DNA of 58,068 nt, from contig CAKZHP010000118.1 of NCBI GenBank assembly GCA_936924635.1, positions 1 to 58,068 on the forward strand. Direction: 5' to 3'. This DNA is from an uncultured Propionibacteriaceae bacterium (GTDB lineage Bacteria; Actinomycetota; Actinomycetes; Propionibacteriales; Propionibacteriaceae). How positions within the stretch are numbered: position 1 is the first letter of the stretch; each line of letters begins with the position of its first letter. A model generated the notes under the pieces. That model was not told the origin of the DNA. It was given only the letters and a program-made list of their open reading frames with translations, and did not search any database. Made by a program: the position numbers and the translations under genes. Below, piece after piece: positions 7,753 to 16,031 of the stretch.

Positions 7753-8535
7753 TCACGCCGCCGAAGGACGCGCCTGCCCGATCCGGACGCGCGGTCGTGA
7801 GGCGAGCCGCACGATCCCGGGGGCCAGCAGCAGGGGCGGCACGAAGAGCGCCCCGGCCAACCACAGCTGGTCATCGGTCACCGCCCAGCCGTCCCAGTTC
7901 GTGCCCAGCAGCCACTGGGCCGAGAGCTGGAACGCCGCGTGGAACCCCATGGTCGTCGCGACGTGGCCGGAGAGGTGCCGGAGGATGCCCAGCGCGATCG
8001 AGAACAGGAAGAAGACCACGAGGCGGTCGAGCGTGAGGCTCGACCCGGTGAGGGCTCCCCAGAGCACGAACAGCACGGCCTGCCCGACCACGGCGACGGC
8101 CGCCCCGGCCAGCCGCCGGAGCGACGTGTAGAGCAGGTCGCGGAAGAGCAGCTCCTCGGGGATCGCCTCGAAGGCCAGCACGAGCAGGAGCAGCACCAGA
8201 CCTTGCCCCAGCATGGCGCCTGGGGCGAGGTTCGGCGAGACCCGCGCCAGGCCCAGGACGAGCACGGCCGCACCGGCCACCGCCGTCGGCACCAGGTAGG
8301 AGACGGCGCCCAGAGCGAACCACCGCAGGTCGATGCCGTCCGGAGCCCGGGGTGGGCCCGTCAGGCGGCTCACCACGCCCCAGCCGAGCAGGGTGCCGGC
8401 GAGCGCCAGCGCGGCCCGGGCGGCGTGGGTGCCGTGCGTGTATCCCGGCGGCACCACCAGGTCGCTGAGCCGCCAGACGGCCACGGCGACCACGAACCCC
8501 GCCACGAGCCGGATCATCGCCGCGCGTCTGGACAT
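7753..8535 (-). CDS. CPBP-family intramembrane metalloprotease
   Basis: 260 residues with about eight hydrophobic segments. The CPBP (Abi/CaaX protease-like) signature is present: EAIPEELLFRDLLY gives the EExxxR motif (Glu127, Glu128, Arg132), and a later GFHAAFQ provides the second motif histidine. Members cleave substrates within the membrane, and some act in bacteriocin immunity or anti-sigma proteolysis; the substrate here is unknown. The ATG follows a good AAAGGAG site. The gene is divergent from a TetR regulator, with two inverted repeats in the 91-bp gap, so repression by that TetR is likely. Confidence 0.88.
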   Translation of the reverse strand: MSRRAAMIRLVAGFVVAVAVWRLSDLVVPPGYTHGTHAARAALALAGTLLGWGVVSRLTGPPRAPDGIDLRWFALGAVSYLVPTAVAGAAVLVLGLARVSPNLAPGAMLGQGLVLLLLVLAFEAIPEELLFRDLLYTSLRRLAGAAVAVVGQAVLFVLWGALTGSSLTLDRLVVFFLFSIALGILRHLSGHVATTMGFHAAFQLSAQWLLGTNWDGWAVTDDQLWLAGALFVPPLLLAPGIVRLASRPRVRIGQARPSAA

Positions 8536-8560
8536 CCCCGTCTCCTTTGGCCATACAGGT

Positions 8561-8573
8561 GTGTTGTGAACAC
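8561..8573. promoter_or_regulatory. Candidate TetR operator 1 (GTGTT-GTG-AACAC)
   Basis: A perfect 5-3-5 inverted repeat lies in the divergent gap between the CPBP protease and the TetR gene, 25 bp from the protease start. Position and symmetry suit autoregulation by the adjacent TetR protein; binding is inferred. Confidence 0.45.
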
Positions 8574-8599
8574 TGAACCAGGCTCGGGGTCGTTTTGCA

Positions 8600-8620
8600 A
8601 CACAGTCGTGTGGCTAAACT
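8600..8620 (+). promoter_or_regulatory. Candidate operator 2 and leaderless -10 box of the TetR gene
   Basis: ACAC-AGTC-GTGT (8600-8611) is a second inverted repeat sharing the ACAC/GTGT half-sites of operator 1. It is followed by the -10-like TAAACT (8615-8620), only 6 bp before the ATG at 8627, which suggests a leaderless transcript. A repressor bound here would block the polymerase. Confidence 0.45.
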
Positions 8621-8626
8621 TCAGGC

Positions 8627-9208
8627 ATGCCCAAGGTGGTGGACGTCGAGGAGCGGCAGCGCGAGATCGCCGCGGCGCTGCTGCGGGTCGCGATGCGCGA
8701 CGGGCTGGCCGCCACCTCCGTACGCACCGTGGGCACCGAGGCCGGCATCTCTCCCGGGGCGTTGCGCCACTACTTCGCCAACCAGGACGAGCTCGTGGTG
8801 TTCGCGCTCAGCACCCTGGAGCAGGTGATCCGGGAGGAGATCGCCGGGCTGCGGGACGTACGGGACCCGGTGGACGCCGCGACCGAGGTGCTCGCGAGGC
8901 TGCTCCCGGTCGACGACGGAGCCCGGGCTGCGTGCCGGCTGTGGTTCGAGGTGACCACCCTGGCGCCGCACCGGCCGGCGCTGGAGTCGGTGTGGCGGCA
9001 GACGTACGCGGCGACGCTGGAGGCCTGCACCACGGTCGTACGGCTGGCGGCGCCCGGGCTGACCGGGACCGACCTCGACCGGGAGGCGCGGCGCCTGCAC
9101 CGGTTCGTGGACGGGCTGGCGCTGCACGGCACGTACGACGAGGCGGTGACGGCGTCGGCGATGCTCAGCGATGTACGGGCCGAGCTGGAGCGCCTCGCGG
9201 GGAGCTAG
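8627..9208 (+). CDS. TetR/AcrR-family transcriptional regulator
   Basis: 193 residues. The N-terminal helix-turn-helix spans about residues 25-50, with recognition helix SPGALRHYFANQDEL, which is very typical of TetR proteins. The rest is helical and forms the ligand-binding and dimerisation domain, with a TetR_C-type arrangement. It is divergent from the CPBP protease with two inverted repeats between them, which makes the protease the likely target. The 3' end overlaps the convergent serine acetyltransferase: the palindrome CTAG supplies a TAG stop to both genes. The inducer is unknown. Confidence 0.9.
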   Translation: MPKVVDVEERQREIAAALLRVAMRDGLAATSVRTVGTEAGISPGALRHYFANQDELVVFALSTLEQVIREEIAGLRDVRDPVDAATEVLARLLPVDDGARAACRLWFEVTTLAPHRPALESVWRQTYAATLEACTTVVRLAAPGLTGTDLDREARRLHRFVDGLALHGTYDEAVTASAMLSDVRAELERLAGS

Positions 9209-10029
9209 ATGGAGAAGTCGAGCCGGGCGATGCGCTCGTCGGGGTCGTCGAAGGTCTGGTCCATCTCCAGCGCGGGCTCCGACCCGGCATGGCGGACGCC
9301 CACCACCTTGGCGGGGATGCCGGCGACCGTGGTGTGAGGGTCGACGTCCTTGAGCACCACGCTGCCGGCGGCGACGCGGGCGCACTCGCCGACCACGACG
9401 TTGCCGAGCACCTTGGCCCCGGCCCCGATCAGCACGCCACGGCGGATCTTGGGGTGCCGGTCGCCGGCGACGTGGCCGGTGCCGCCGAGGGTCACCTCGT
9501 GGAGCATCGACACGTCGTCGTCCACCACCGCGGTGGCACCGATGGTGACGCTGGTGGCGTGGTCGAGCATGATCCCCTTGCCGATGCGGGCGGCGGGGTG
9601 GATGTCGACCGCGAACACCTCGGAGATGCGGCTCTGCAGGTACAGCGCCAGCGGCTCGTGCTCGGCCCAGTAGTGGTGGGCCACCCGGTAGGCCTGGACG
9701 GCGTGGAAGCCCTTGAAGTACAGAAGGGGCTGCGTGTACCCCCGGCACGCCGGGTCACGGGTCACCACCGCGGTGAGGTCGGCACGCACCGCGGCGCCGA
9801 TGCGGGCGTCGTCGGAGAACGCCGTGAAGACCAGGTCGTGCACCGCCTGCGCCGGCATCAGCGGCCCATCGAGCTTGGAGGCCAGGATCGTGGCGAGGGC
9901 GTCCTCGAGGGAGTCGTGGCGCAGCACGGTCTCGTACAGGAAGCCGGCGAGCATCGGCTCGACCGTGACGTCGCGCTCGGCCTCACCGCGGACGGTGCTC
10001 CAGATGTCCTCGCCGCTCGGTGTGGTCAT
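9205..10029 (-). CDS. cysE: Serine O-acetyltransferase
   Basis: 274 residues matching the full-length (E. coli-type) CysE, which makes O-acetylserine from serine and acetyl-CoA, the first step of cysteine synthesis. The N-terminal helical domain covers about residues 1-140. The left-handed beta-helix starts with VDIHPAARIGKGIMLDHAT, giving the catalytic Asp142/His157 pair, and continues with hexapeptide repeats to AGIPAKVV near residue 241. The C-terminal tail (about 30 residues, ending DFSI) ends in Ile, as expected where the tail docks into cysteine synthase. No cysK is adjacent. The start lies 10 bp after the DUF3566 stop on the same strand, so the two may be cotranscribed. Confidence 0.94.
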   Translation of the reverse strand: MTTPSGEDIWSTVRGEAERDVTVEPMLAGFLYETVLRHDSLEDALATILASKLDGPLMPAQAVHDLVFTAFSDDARIGAAVRADLTAVVTRDPACRGYTQPLLYFKGFHAVQAYRVAHHYWAEHEPLALYLQSRISEVFAVDIHPAARIGKGIMLDHATSVTIGATAVVDDDVSMLHEVTLGGTGHVAGDRHPKIRRGVLIGAGAKVLGNVVVGECARVAAGSVVLKDVDPHTTVAGIPAKVVGVRHAGSEPALEMDQTFDDPDERIARLDFSI

Positions 10030-10039
10030 CTGGCGGCGC

Positions 10040-10747
10040 TCAGTCCTCCGCGAGGGTGATCTCGAGGCCGCCGAGCATGGTGGCCGAGAGGTTGTAGAGG
10101 AACGAGAAGACCGTCGCCAGGGCGGTGAAGATCACCACGTCGATGGCACCGATCAGCGCGGCCAGGCCGGTGGCGCGGCGGGTGTTGATGTAGGTGCTGA
10201 TGTCGAAGGCGTTGGGGTCGCCAGGGGCGGCCAGCACGTCGGCGTACGCCTTGTTGACCGCGTCCCACAGGCCCGTGCTCTCGATCACGGTCATCACGAA
10301 GTAGGTGGCGACGACGAACATGATCCCGCCGGCGATGCCGAACAGCAGGGCGGTCTTCATCACCGACCAGGGATCGATGCGGGAGACGCGCAGGCGCGCA
10401 CGGCGTGTACGGCGGGCGCGGCGCTCGACCACGGCTGGGGTGACCGCCTCGTTCAGCGGCTCACCGGTGCTGGTGCCGTTGCCGGTCGTGGCGACGGTGG
10501 CGGTGCTCGTGCGACCGGCGCCGGCGGGGCGGGTCTTCGCGGCCGGCGCGGTGGTCACCCCGGCCGGCGTGGTCTTGGTGGCCGGTGCGGTGGTCTTCGC
10601 CCCGGCGCTGCGAGCGCCGGGAGCGGCACCGTCGGCCGACGTCGCGCGGCTCACGGTCGTCTCGGCGGTGTCCCCGCTCGTCGACTGCGGCCACGTCACC
10701 GGGCGCGTGCTCGGCCGGGACCCAGCCTTCGGCGTGGTTTCACTCAC
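10040..10747 (-). CDS. DUF3566 membrane protein (gyrA-associated actinobacterial family)
   Basis: 235 residues from the GTG at 10747, chosen because AGGAGG sits 5 bp upstream. The N-terminal half is an Ala/Thr/Pro-rich disordered segment. The C-terminal DUF3566 domain begins at RLRVSRIDPWSVMKTALLFG and contains two membrane helices (ALLFGIAGGIMFVVATYFVM and VVIFTALATVFSFLYNLSA). In most Actinobacteria this gene directly follows gyrA; here a frameshifted AraC-type regulator and VapBC remnants intervene. It overlaps the downstream reading of that broken regulator. The molecular role is not established; it is a conserved envelope protein of the origin region. Confidence 0.9.
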   Translation of the reverse strand: MSETTPKAGSRPSTRPVTWPQSTSGDTAETTVSRATSADGAAPGARSAGAKTTAPATKTTPAGVTTAPAAKTRPAGAGRTSTATVATTGNGTSTGEPLNEAVTPAVVERRARRTRRARLRVSRIDPWSVMKTALLFGIAGGIMFVVATYFVMTVIESTGLWDAVNKAYADVLAAPGDPNAFDISTYINTRRATGLAALIGAIDVVIFTALATVFSFLYNLSATMLGGLEITLAED

Positions 10748-10833
10748 CGTCGTCCTCCTCGAGCACTCGGCCTTGGGCACTCTTCGCCAGCCGTGTGCGG
10801 CACCACGCTACCGGAGCCTCCGGGGGATGCGCC

Positions 10834-11819
10834 TCAGCCCGGGGTCTCGATCCCCGGTTCGGTCCGGAACCGGAGGCGGTACTCGGTCGGTGTGATGCCC
10901 AGGGCCCGCCGGAACGCGCGGTGCAGGGTGTCGGTGGTGACGAAGCCGCAGACGGTGGCGACCGGTCCAAGGAGTCGTCCGTGGTCTCGAGCCGGTGGCG
11001 AGCCGACTCCAGGCGCAACGACTCGACGTACGCCCGCAGTGTGGTCCTGAGCTCGCTCCGGAACAGCCGGGCCAGCTGGCGCTCTCCGACATGAGCGACG
11101 GCGGCCAGCTCAGGCACGGTCAGCGGCTCGGGGAGGTGGCCGAGGATGTGGTGCCGCAGGGCCTCCATGCGCCGGGTCGTGGCGACCTGTGCGAGGGGGA
11201 CGCTGAACTGGCTCTGACCGCCAGGGCGCTTGAGGTACATCACGAGCTGGCGCGCGACCCGGAGGGCGACGTCCTCGCCCAGGTCGTCGGCCACCAGCGC
11301 AAGCGTCAGGTCCAGGCAGGAGCTGATGCCAGCGGCCGTCCAGACGTGGCCGTCACGGATGAAGATCGGGTCGGCGTCGACCGTGATCTCGGGGTGGTCC
11401 GCGGCCAGGAGGGCGGCGGTCGACCAGTGCGTGGTCACCGTGCGGCCGTCAAGCAGGCCCATGGCGGCCAGCACGTGCGCACCGACGCAGACGGAGGCGA
11501 CCCGGCGCGAGCGTAGGGCCAGGTCGGTGATGCGTAGCACGAGGGAGTCCTCGATGACGGGTACGAGACCGTGCTGCTCGTCCGGCCTGACGGCCCCCGG
11601 CACGACCAGCGTGTCGATCGCGAGGCCGGCCAGGTCGTCGAAGGTGACGTCGGGCAGGACGCGGACCCCGGCTCCCGTGGTCACCGGGTGGAGCGTCTCG
11701 GAGGCCAGGAGCACCTCGTAGCGCGCGACGTCGGGCGCTTCCCGGTGTGCCAGGGCGAGCACCTCGGGAGGCCCGGTGACGTCGAGGAGGTCAATCCAGT
11801 CGAAGAGCGCGACCACCAC
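10834..11819 (-). pseudogene. GlxA-type (DJ-1/PfpI + AraC) transcriptional regulator, frameshifted in the C-terminal HTH
   Basis: The N-terminal DJ-1/PfpI-like domain is intact (LLDVTGPPEVLALAHRE, ASVCVGAHVLAAMGLLDGR, TTHWSTAALL), and the first AraC helix-turn-helix is present (LTVPELAAVAHVGERQLARLF). After LETTDDSLD, at about 10961-10965, one base is missing. In the shifted frame the expected second HTH appears (VATVCGFVTTDTLHRAFR, then GITPTEYRLRF), with its natural stop at 10834. Without correction the frame runs on to 10740 as unrelated sequence. The first residues follow a GTG at 11819 with little room for a leader and directly abut the VapC remnant. Loss of the second HTH should abolish normal DNA binding. 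Confidence 0.8.
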
Positions 11820-11836
11820 GAGCCGGTCACCTGCGC

Positions 11837-11941
11837 CTATGACCCTCCCGATGTCCGAAACCTCGCTGCCCTGTCGCGCATCTCGTGGTCAGCCACGGCG
11901 AGCGCGACCAGGACGTTCGCGTCGAGCAGGACGGGGCTCAC
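11837..11941 (-). pseudogene. VapC-type PIN toxin, 5' fragment only
   Basis: A GTG at 11941 overlapping the antitoxin stop opens a 34-codon frame beginning MSPVLLDANVLVALAVADHE. This is the classic PIN-domain N-terminus with the first catalytic Asp (LLDANV). The frame ends at TAG 11837-11839, and the remaining roughly 100 residues with the other acidic residues are missing; the GlxA-type gene follows 17 bp later. The fragment cannot form an RNase. Confidence 0.75.
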
Positions 11942-12167
11942 GGCTCGTCGATGAGGTCAGCCACCTGTGCCGTCGTGACCTGACGTCCCACAGAGATGAC
12001 CGGGAGGCCCGTACGCGCGTCCGTCGCCACCACGACGGGTTCGTCGAGCTGCGCCATACCGCGGGCCGTCAGGTCAGCCACGACAGCGGACGGGAGACGC
12101 CACGAGACACCGCAAGCTCTTGCGCCCGGCGATGAAGCGCCGGGGGCAGGTCAACCGTCGTGCGCAC
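11938..12167 (-). pseudogene. VapB-type antitoxin, frameshifted
   Basis: From GTG 12167 the frame starts MRTTVDLPPALHRRAQELAVSRGVSR, a typical ribbon-helix-helix antitoxin N-terminus. A one-base loss near 12081-12092 then brings a premature TGA after about 33 codons. In the corrected frame the protein continues AVVADLTARGMAQLDEP... and ends LIDEP at 11938, overlapping the VapC start, as in intact vapBC operons. The total would be about 76 residues. The N-terminal DNA-binding part might still be made and could still bind its operator. Confidence 0.75.
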
Positions 12168-12202
12168 GCCTGCATCATAGGCGATGCACCGACGATGCAG
12201 GC
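12168..12202 (-). promoter_or_regulatory. Inverted repeat and leaderless promoter of the vapBC remnant
   Basis: GCCTGCATC (12168-12176) and GATGCAGGC (12194-12202) form a perfect 9-bp inverted repeat. Between and across them, on the minus strand, TATGAT forms a consensus -10 box ending 6 bp before the GTG at 12167. This is the usual arrangement for autorepression by a ribbon-helix-helix antitoxin. It sits in the 42-bp gap after gyrA, so it may also influence gyrA read-through. Confidence 0.6.
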
Positions 12203-12209
12203 AGCCCGG

Positions 12210-14894
12210 TCACTCGTCCTGCCCGGACTCCTCGGTCTCGTCCGCCTCGCTCTCGACGGCGTCAGTCTCGACACCCTCGGTCTCCAGCTCCGCGTCAACG
12301 CCCTCGGCGCTCTCGTCGGCCTCGCCGAGCTCCTCGGCCACCTCGGACTCGGGGTAACGGGCGATCGCGGCCACGGTGTCGTCACCGCGTACGGAGACGA
12401 ACTTCACGCCCATCGTGTCGCGACCCTTCACCGGCACGTCGGCCACCTTGGAGCGGGTGATCTGCCCGGAGGTCTTCATGGCGATGACCTCGTCGTTCTC
12501 GCTCACCACGAGACCGCCGACGAGCGACCCGCGGTCCTCGTTCAGCTTCATGGCCTTGATGCCGAGGCCGGAGCGGCCCTGCTGGCGGTACTCCGAGACC
12601 GGCGTCCGCTTCGCGAACCCGCCGTCGGTGACCGTGAACACGAACCGGTCGTCCTCGGGCATGTCAGCGTCGATCACGCTCAGCGAGAGCAGGGCGTCGT
12701 CGGAGCGGAACTTCATGCCCAGCACGCCCGACGTCGAGCGCCCCATCGGGCGCAGCTGCTCGTCGGTCGCGGCGAAACGGATCGCCTGACCCTTGGTCGA
12801 GATCAGCAGCACGTCGTCGACCGCGTTGCACAGCGCGGCGCCGATCAGCTCGTCGTCCTCCTCACGGAACGACACGGCGATGACGCCGGCCTGCCGCGAG
12901 GAGTCGTACGCGCTGAGCTCGGTCTTCTTCACCAGGCCGTTGCGGGTCGCGAGCAGCAGGTACTGCGCGTCGTAGTACGACCTGATCGCCAGCACCTCGG
13001 CGATCCGCTCGTCGGGCTGGAAGCTCAGCAGCCCGGCGACGTGGCCACCCTTGGCGTCACGACCGCCCTCGGGCAGCTGCCAGACCTTCGTCCGGTAGAC
13101 GCGGCCCTTCGTGGTGAAGAACAGGATCCAGTGGTGCGAGGTGGTCGCGAACAGGTGCTCGACCTCGTCGTCTGCGCGCAGCGACGCGCCGCGGACGCCC
13201 TTGCCGCCGCGCCGCTGGATCCGGTAGAGATCGCTCTTGGTGCGCTTCGCGTACCCGCCGTGCGTGATCGTGACGACGACGTCCTCGTCAGGGATCAGGT
13301 CCTCGTCGGAGAGGTCGCCGTCGGCGGAGATGATGCGGGTGCGGCGGTCGTCGCCGTACTTCTCGACGATCTCGCCGAGCTCGGTGGAGATGATCTCCCG
13401 CTGGCGCTCCGGCTTGGCGAGGATGTCCTCCAGGTCGGCGATCTGGCGCTCGAACTCGGCCAGACGCTCGACGATCCGCTGGATCTCCATGGCGGCGAGG
13501 CGACGCAGCTGGGTGTCGAGGATGTACGTCGCCTGGACCTCGTCGATGTCGAGCAGGTCCATCAGGCCCTGCCGCGCCACCTCGGCGTCGCGGGAGGCGC
13601 GGATCAGCGCGATCACCTCGTCGAGCATGTTGAGGGCCTTGACCAGGCCACGCAGGATGTGGGCCTGCTCCTGCGCCTTGCGGAGGCGGTACTGCGAGCG
13701 CCGCACGATCACGTCGAGCTGGTGCTTCACCCAGTACGACACGAACTGGTCGAGACGCAGCGTGCGCGGCACGTCGTCGACGAGCGCCAGCATGTTGCAG
13801 CCGAACGTGTCCTGCAGCGCCGTGTGCTTGTACAGGTTGTTCATCACCACGCGCGGCTGGGCGTCGCGCTTGAGCACGATGACGAGCCGCTGACCCGTGC
13901 GCGCCGAGGAGTCGTCGCGGATGTCGGCGATGCCGGTCAGGCGGCCCGCGTTGACCAACTCGGCGATCTTCTGCGCGAGGTTGTCGGGGTTGCACATGTA
14001 CGGCAGCTCGGTGACCACCAGGAGCGTGCGCCCCTTGCTGTCTTCCTCGATGTCGATGACGGCCCGCATGATGACCGAGCCACGGCCCGTACGGTAGGCG
14101 TCCTCGATGCCCTTGCGACCGACGATCAGGCCGCCGCCGGGGAAGTCCGGGCCCTTGATGCGGGCGATGCACTCCTCGAGCAGCTCTTCGGCAGGGGCGT
14201 CCGGGTGCTCCAGCGACCACTGGACCGCGTCGGCGACCTCACGCAGGTTGTGGGTCGGGATGTTGGTCGCCATGCCGACGGCGATGCCGGTCGAGCCGTT
14301 GACCAGCAGGTTCGGGAACCGGGCCGGCAGCACGACCGGCTCGGTCTCGCGGTTGTCGTAGTTGGGCTTGAAGTCGACGGTCTCCTCGTCGATGTCGCGC
14401 ACCATCTCCATGGCCAGCGGAGCCATCCGGCACTCCGTGTACCGCATGGCGGCGGCCGGGTCGTTGCCCGGGGAGCCGAAGTTGCCCTGCCCGGCGACCA
14501 GCGGCGCCCGCATCACCCAGGGCTGCGCCAGCCGCACCAGGGTGTCGTAGATCGCCGAGTCGCCGTGCGGGTGGTAGAGGCCCATGACCTCGCCGACGAC
14601 GCGGGAGCACTTGTTCCAGCCGCGGTCGGGGCGGTAGCCGCCGTCGTACATCGTGTAGAGCACGCGCCGGTGCACCGGCTTGAGCCCGTCGCGTACATCG
14701 GGCAGCGCACGACCCACGATGACCGACATCGCGTAGTCGAGGTAGCTGCGCTGGATCTCGACCTGCAGGTCGATCGGCTCGGTCTTGGCGATGGTCGGCG
14801 CCGCCAGGTCCTGCTCGGCCGCCGCGTTCGCCTCGGCACCCTCGACGTCGTCGGCGCCGGTCGGGTCTGTCGGTTCCATGGGCCCGTCGGTCAT
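12210..14894 (-). CDS. gyrA: DNA gyrase subunit A
   Basis: 894 residues, the expected length with an acidic C-terminal tail. It is the breakage-reunion subunit that introduces negative supercoils together with GyrB. The catalytic Tyr152 lies in RYTECRMAPL. The quinolone-determining region reads HPHGDSAIYD (Ser113 and Asp117 at the positions equivalent to E. coli Ser83 and Asp87), that is, wild-type-like. The C-terminal beta-pinwheel carries the GyrA box QRRGGKGVRG near the start of the domain. It is normally directly downstream of gyrB; here about 1.9 kb with a LacI gene and a GH32 fragment separate them, so gyrA probably has its own promoter in the 90-bp gap before lacI. Confidence 0.98.
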   Translation of the reverse strand: MTDGPMEPTDPTGADDVEGAEANAAAEQDLAAPTIAKTEPIDLQVEIQRSYLDYAMSVIVGRALPDVRDGLKPVHRRVLYTMYDGGYRPDRGWNKCSRVVGEVMGLYHPHGDSAIYDTLVRLAQPWVMRAPLVAGQGNFGSPGNDPAAAMRYTECRMAPLAMEMVRDIDEETVDFKPNYDNRETEPVVLPARFPNLLVNGSTGIAVGMATNIPTHNLREVADAVQWSLEHPDAPAEELLEECIARIKGPDFPGGGLIVGRKGIEDAYRTGRGSVIMRAVIDIEEDSKGRTLLVVTELPYMCNPDNLAQKIAELVNAGRLTGIADIRDDSSARTGQRLVIVLKRDAQPRVVMNNLYKHTALQDTFGCNMLALVDDVPRTLRLDQFVSYWVKHQLDVIVRRSQYRLRKAQEQAHILRGLVKALNMLDEVIALIRASRDAEVARQGLMDLLDIDEVQATYILDTQLRRLAAMEIQRIVERLAEFERQIADLEDILAKPERQREIISTELGEIVEKYGDDRRTRIISADGDLSDEDLIPDEDVVVTITHGGYAKRTKSDLYRIQRRGGKGVRGASLRADDEVEHLFATTSHHWILFFTTKGRVYRTKVWQLPEGGRDAKGGHVAGLLSFQPDERIAEVLAIRSYYDAQYLLLATRNGLVKKTELSAYDSSRQAGVIAVSFREEDDELIGAALCNAVDDVLLISTKGQAIRFAATDEQLRPMGRSTSGVLGMKFRSDDALLSLSVIDADMPEDDRFVFTVTDGGFAKRTPVSEYRQQGRSGLGIKAMKLNEDRGSLVGGLVVSENDEVIAMKTSGQITRSKVADVPVKGRDTMGVKFVSVRGDDTVAAIARYPESEVAEELGEADESAEGVDAELETEGVETDAVESEADETEESGQDE

Positions 14895-14950
14895 CGCTGC
14901 ACCTTCCCACGCACGCCGGACATCCCGCCTACTCTATCTGGTTGCACTGG

Positions 14951-14978
14951 TTGGAGGACGGAGCCGCTCCCGTAGGAT
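14951..14978 (+). promoter_or_regulatory. Promoter of the lacI-type gene (TTGGAG-16-TAGGAT), leaderless
   Basis: The -35-like TTGGAG (14951-14956) and -10-like TAGGAT (14973-14978) are 16 bp apart, and the GTG start at 14985 lies 6 bp after the -10, so the mRNA should be leaderless. On the opposite strand, TAGAGT within the same gap is a possible -10 for gyrA. Confidence 0.45.
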
Positions 14979-14984
14979 CGCCCC

Positions 14985-16001
14985 GTGAACCGCGCGGCCA
15001 CCTCCGCCGACGTCGCGCGTCTCGCCGGCGTCTCCCGCACCGCGGTCAGCCTGGTGCTCAACGGTCGCGGTGAGGGGCAGATCGCGCCCGAGACGCAGGC
15101 CGCTATCCACGCCGCCGCGGCCGAGCTGCGCTACCGGCCCAACCGTGTGGCGCTCAGCCTGCGGCACCAGCAGACCCACACCATCGGGGTCGTCACCGAC
15201 GCCATCGCCACCACGGCGTTCGGCGGGCGCATGCTCGCGGGAGCCATGGGTGTGGCGCACGAGGCCGGGTACGTGCTGCTCGTCATGGACACCATGGACG
15301 ACCCGGAGCTGCAGGCCGAGGCGCTCGTCACGCTGCACGACCGCAAGGTCGACGGGCTCATGGTCGCCGCGATGAGCCAGCGCCTGTACGAGCCGGGGCC
15401 CGACGTGCCCGCGGGCACCGTGCTCGTCAACTGCCACGACAGCGCCGGGCGCTTCACGTCGGTGACCGCCGACGAGGAGGGCGGCGGCCGGGCGGCGGTG
15501 CGTTGCCTGCTCGACGCCGGGCACCGCCGGATCGCCCTTCTCACCGGCCGGATGGACGCCGAGGCGGCCGCGCTGCGCCTGGCGGGGAACCGGGCCGCAC
15601 TTGCCGAGGCAAGGCTCACGGCGGTGGCCGAGGGTCTCGGGGGCTGGGACATCTCCGACGGCTTCGCGGCGGGTACCGAACTGCTGGGCCGCCCGGACCG
15701 GCCCACGGGCATCGTCTGCTCCAACGACCGCTCCGCCCTGGGGGTGCTGCTCGCCGCGGCGCGGCTCGGGCTCGACGTGCCGGGCGACGTGTCCCTCGTG
15801 GGCTACGACGACGACGAGAACGTGGCCCCGACGTGCGTGCCGGCCCTGACCACGGTGGCCCTGCCGCACCGGGAGATCGGCGAGACTGCGACGCACCTGC
15901 TCCTGGAGACGCTGCAGAAGCCGCGCCATCGGCCCCCGACGCAGCACCTGCTCCCCTGCCCGCTGGTCGAACGGGCCACGGTGGCCGCCCCGCCGCGATG
16001 A
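14985..16001 (+). CDS. LacI-family transcriptional regulator
   Basis: 338 residues. The N-terminal LacI HTH (TSADVARLAGVSRTAVSLVLNGR, residues 6-28) includes the hinge-adjacent LRYRPNRVALSLR. The periplasmic-binding-protein-like sugar domain follows, with TIGVVTD, the GTVLVNCHD strand, GHRRIALLTG and the late DVSLVGYDDDE motif. It is convergent with the degraded GH32 gene, which is probably its former target, so it was likely a sucrose or fructoside regulator. Together they form an insertion between gyrB and gyrA. With its target broken, the regulator may have no remaining local function. Confidence 0.92.
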   Translation: MNRAATSADVARLAGVSRTAVSLVLNGRGEGQIAPETQAAIHAAAAELRYRPNRVALSLRHQQTHTIGVVTDAIATTAFGGRMLAGAMGVAHEAGYVLLVMDTMDDPELQAEALVTLHDRKVDGLMVAAMSQRLYEPGPDVPAGTVLVNCHDSAGRFTSVTADEEGGGRAAVRCLLDAGHRRIALLTGRMDAEAAALRLAGNRAALAEARLTAVAEGLGGWDISDGFAAGTELLGRPDRPTGIVCSNDRSALGVLLAAARLGLDVPGDVSLVGYDDDENVAPTCVPALTTVALPHREIGETATHLLLETLQKPRHRPPTQHLLPCPLVERATVAAPPR

Positions 16002-16031
16002 GGAGACGCCGCAGCCGCCGTACGCGCCCGC

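Noticed and set aside
10740..10834. Extended C-terminus of the GlxA-type regulator to 10740
   Set aside because: This reading follows the frameshift and overlaps the DUF3566 start; the corrected frame stops at 10834 with the expected AraC end.
12120..14975. 951-codon plus-strand frame opposite gyrA
   Set aside because: Antisense shadow of gyrA; codon-position bias belongs to gyrA and no ribosome-binding site or motif is present.
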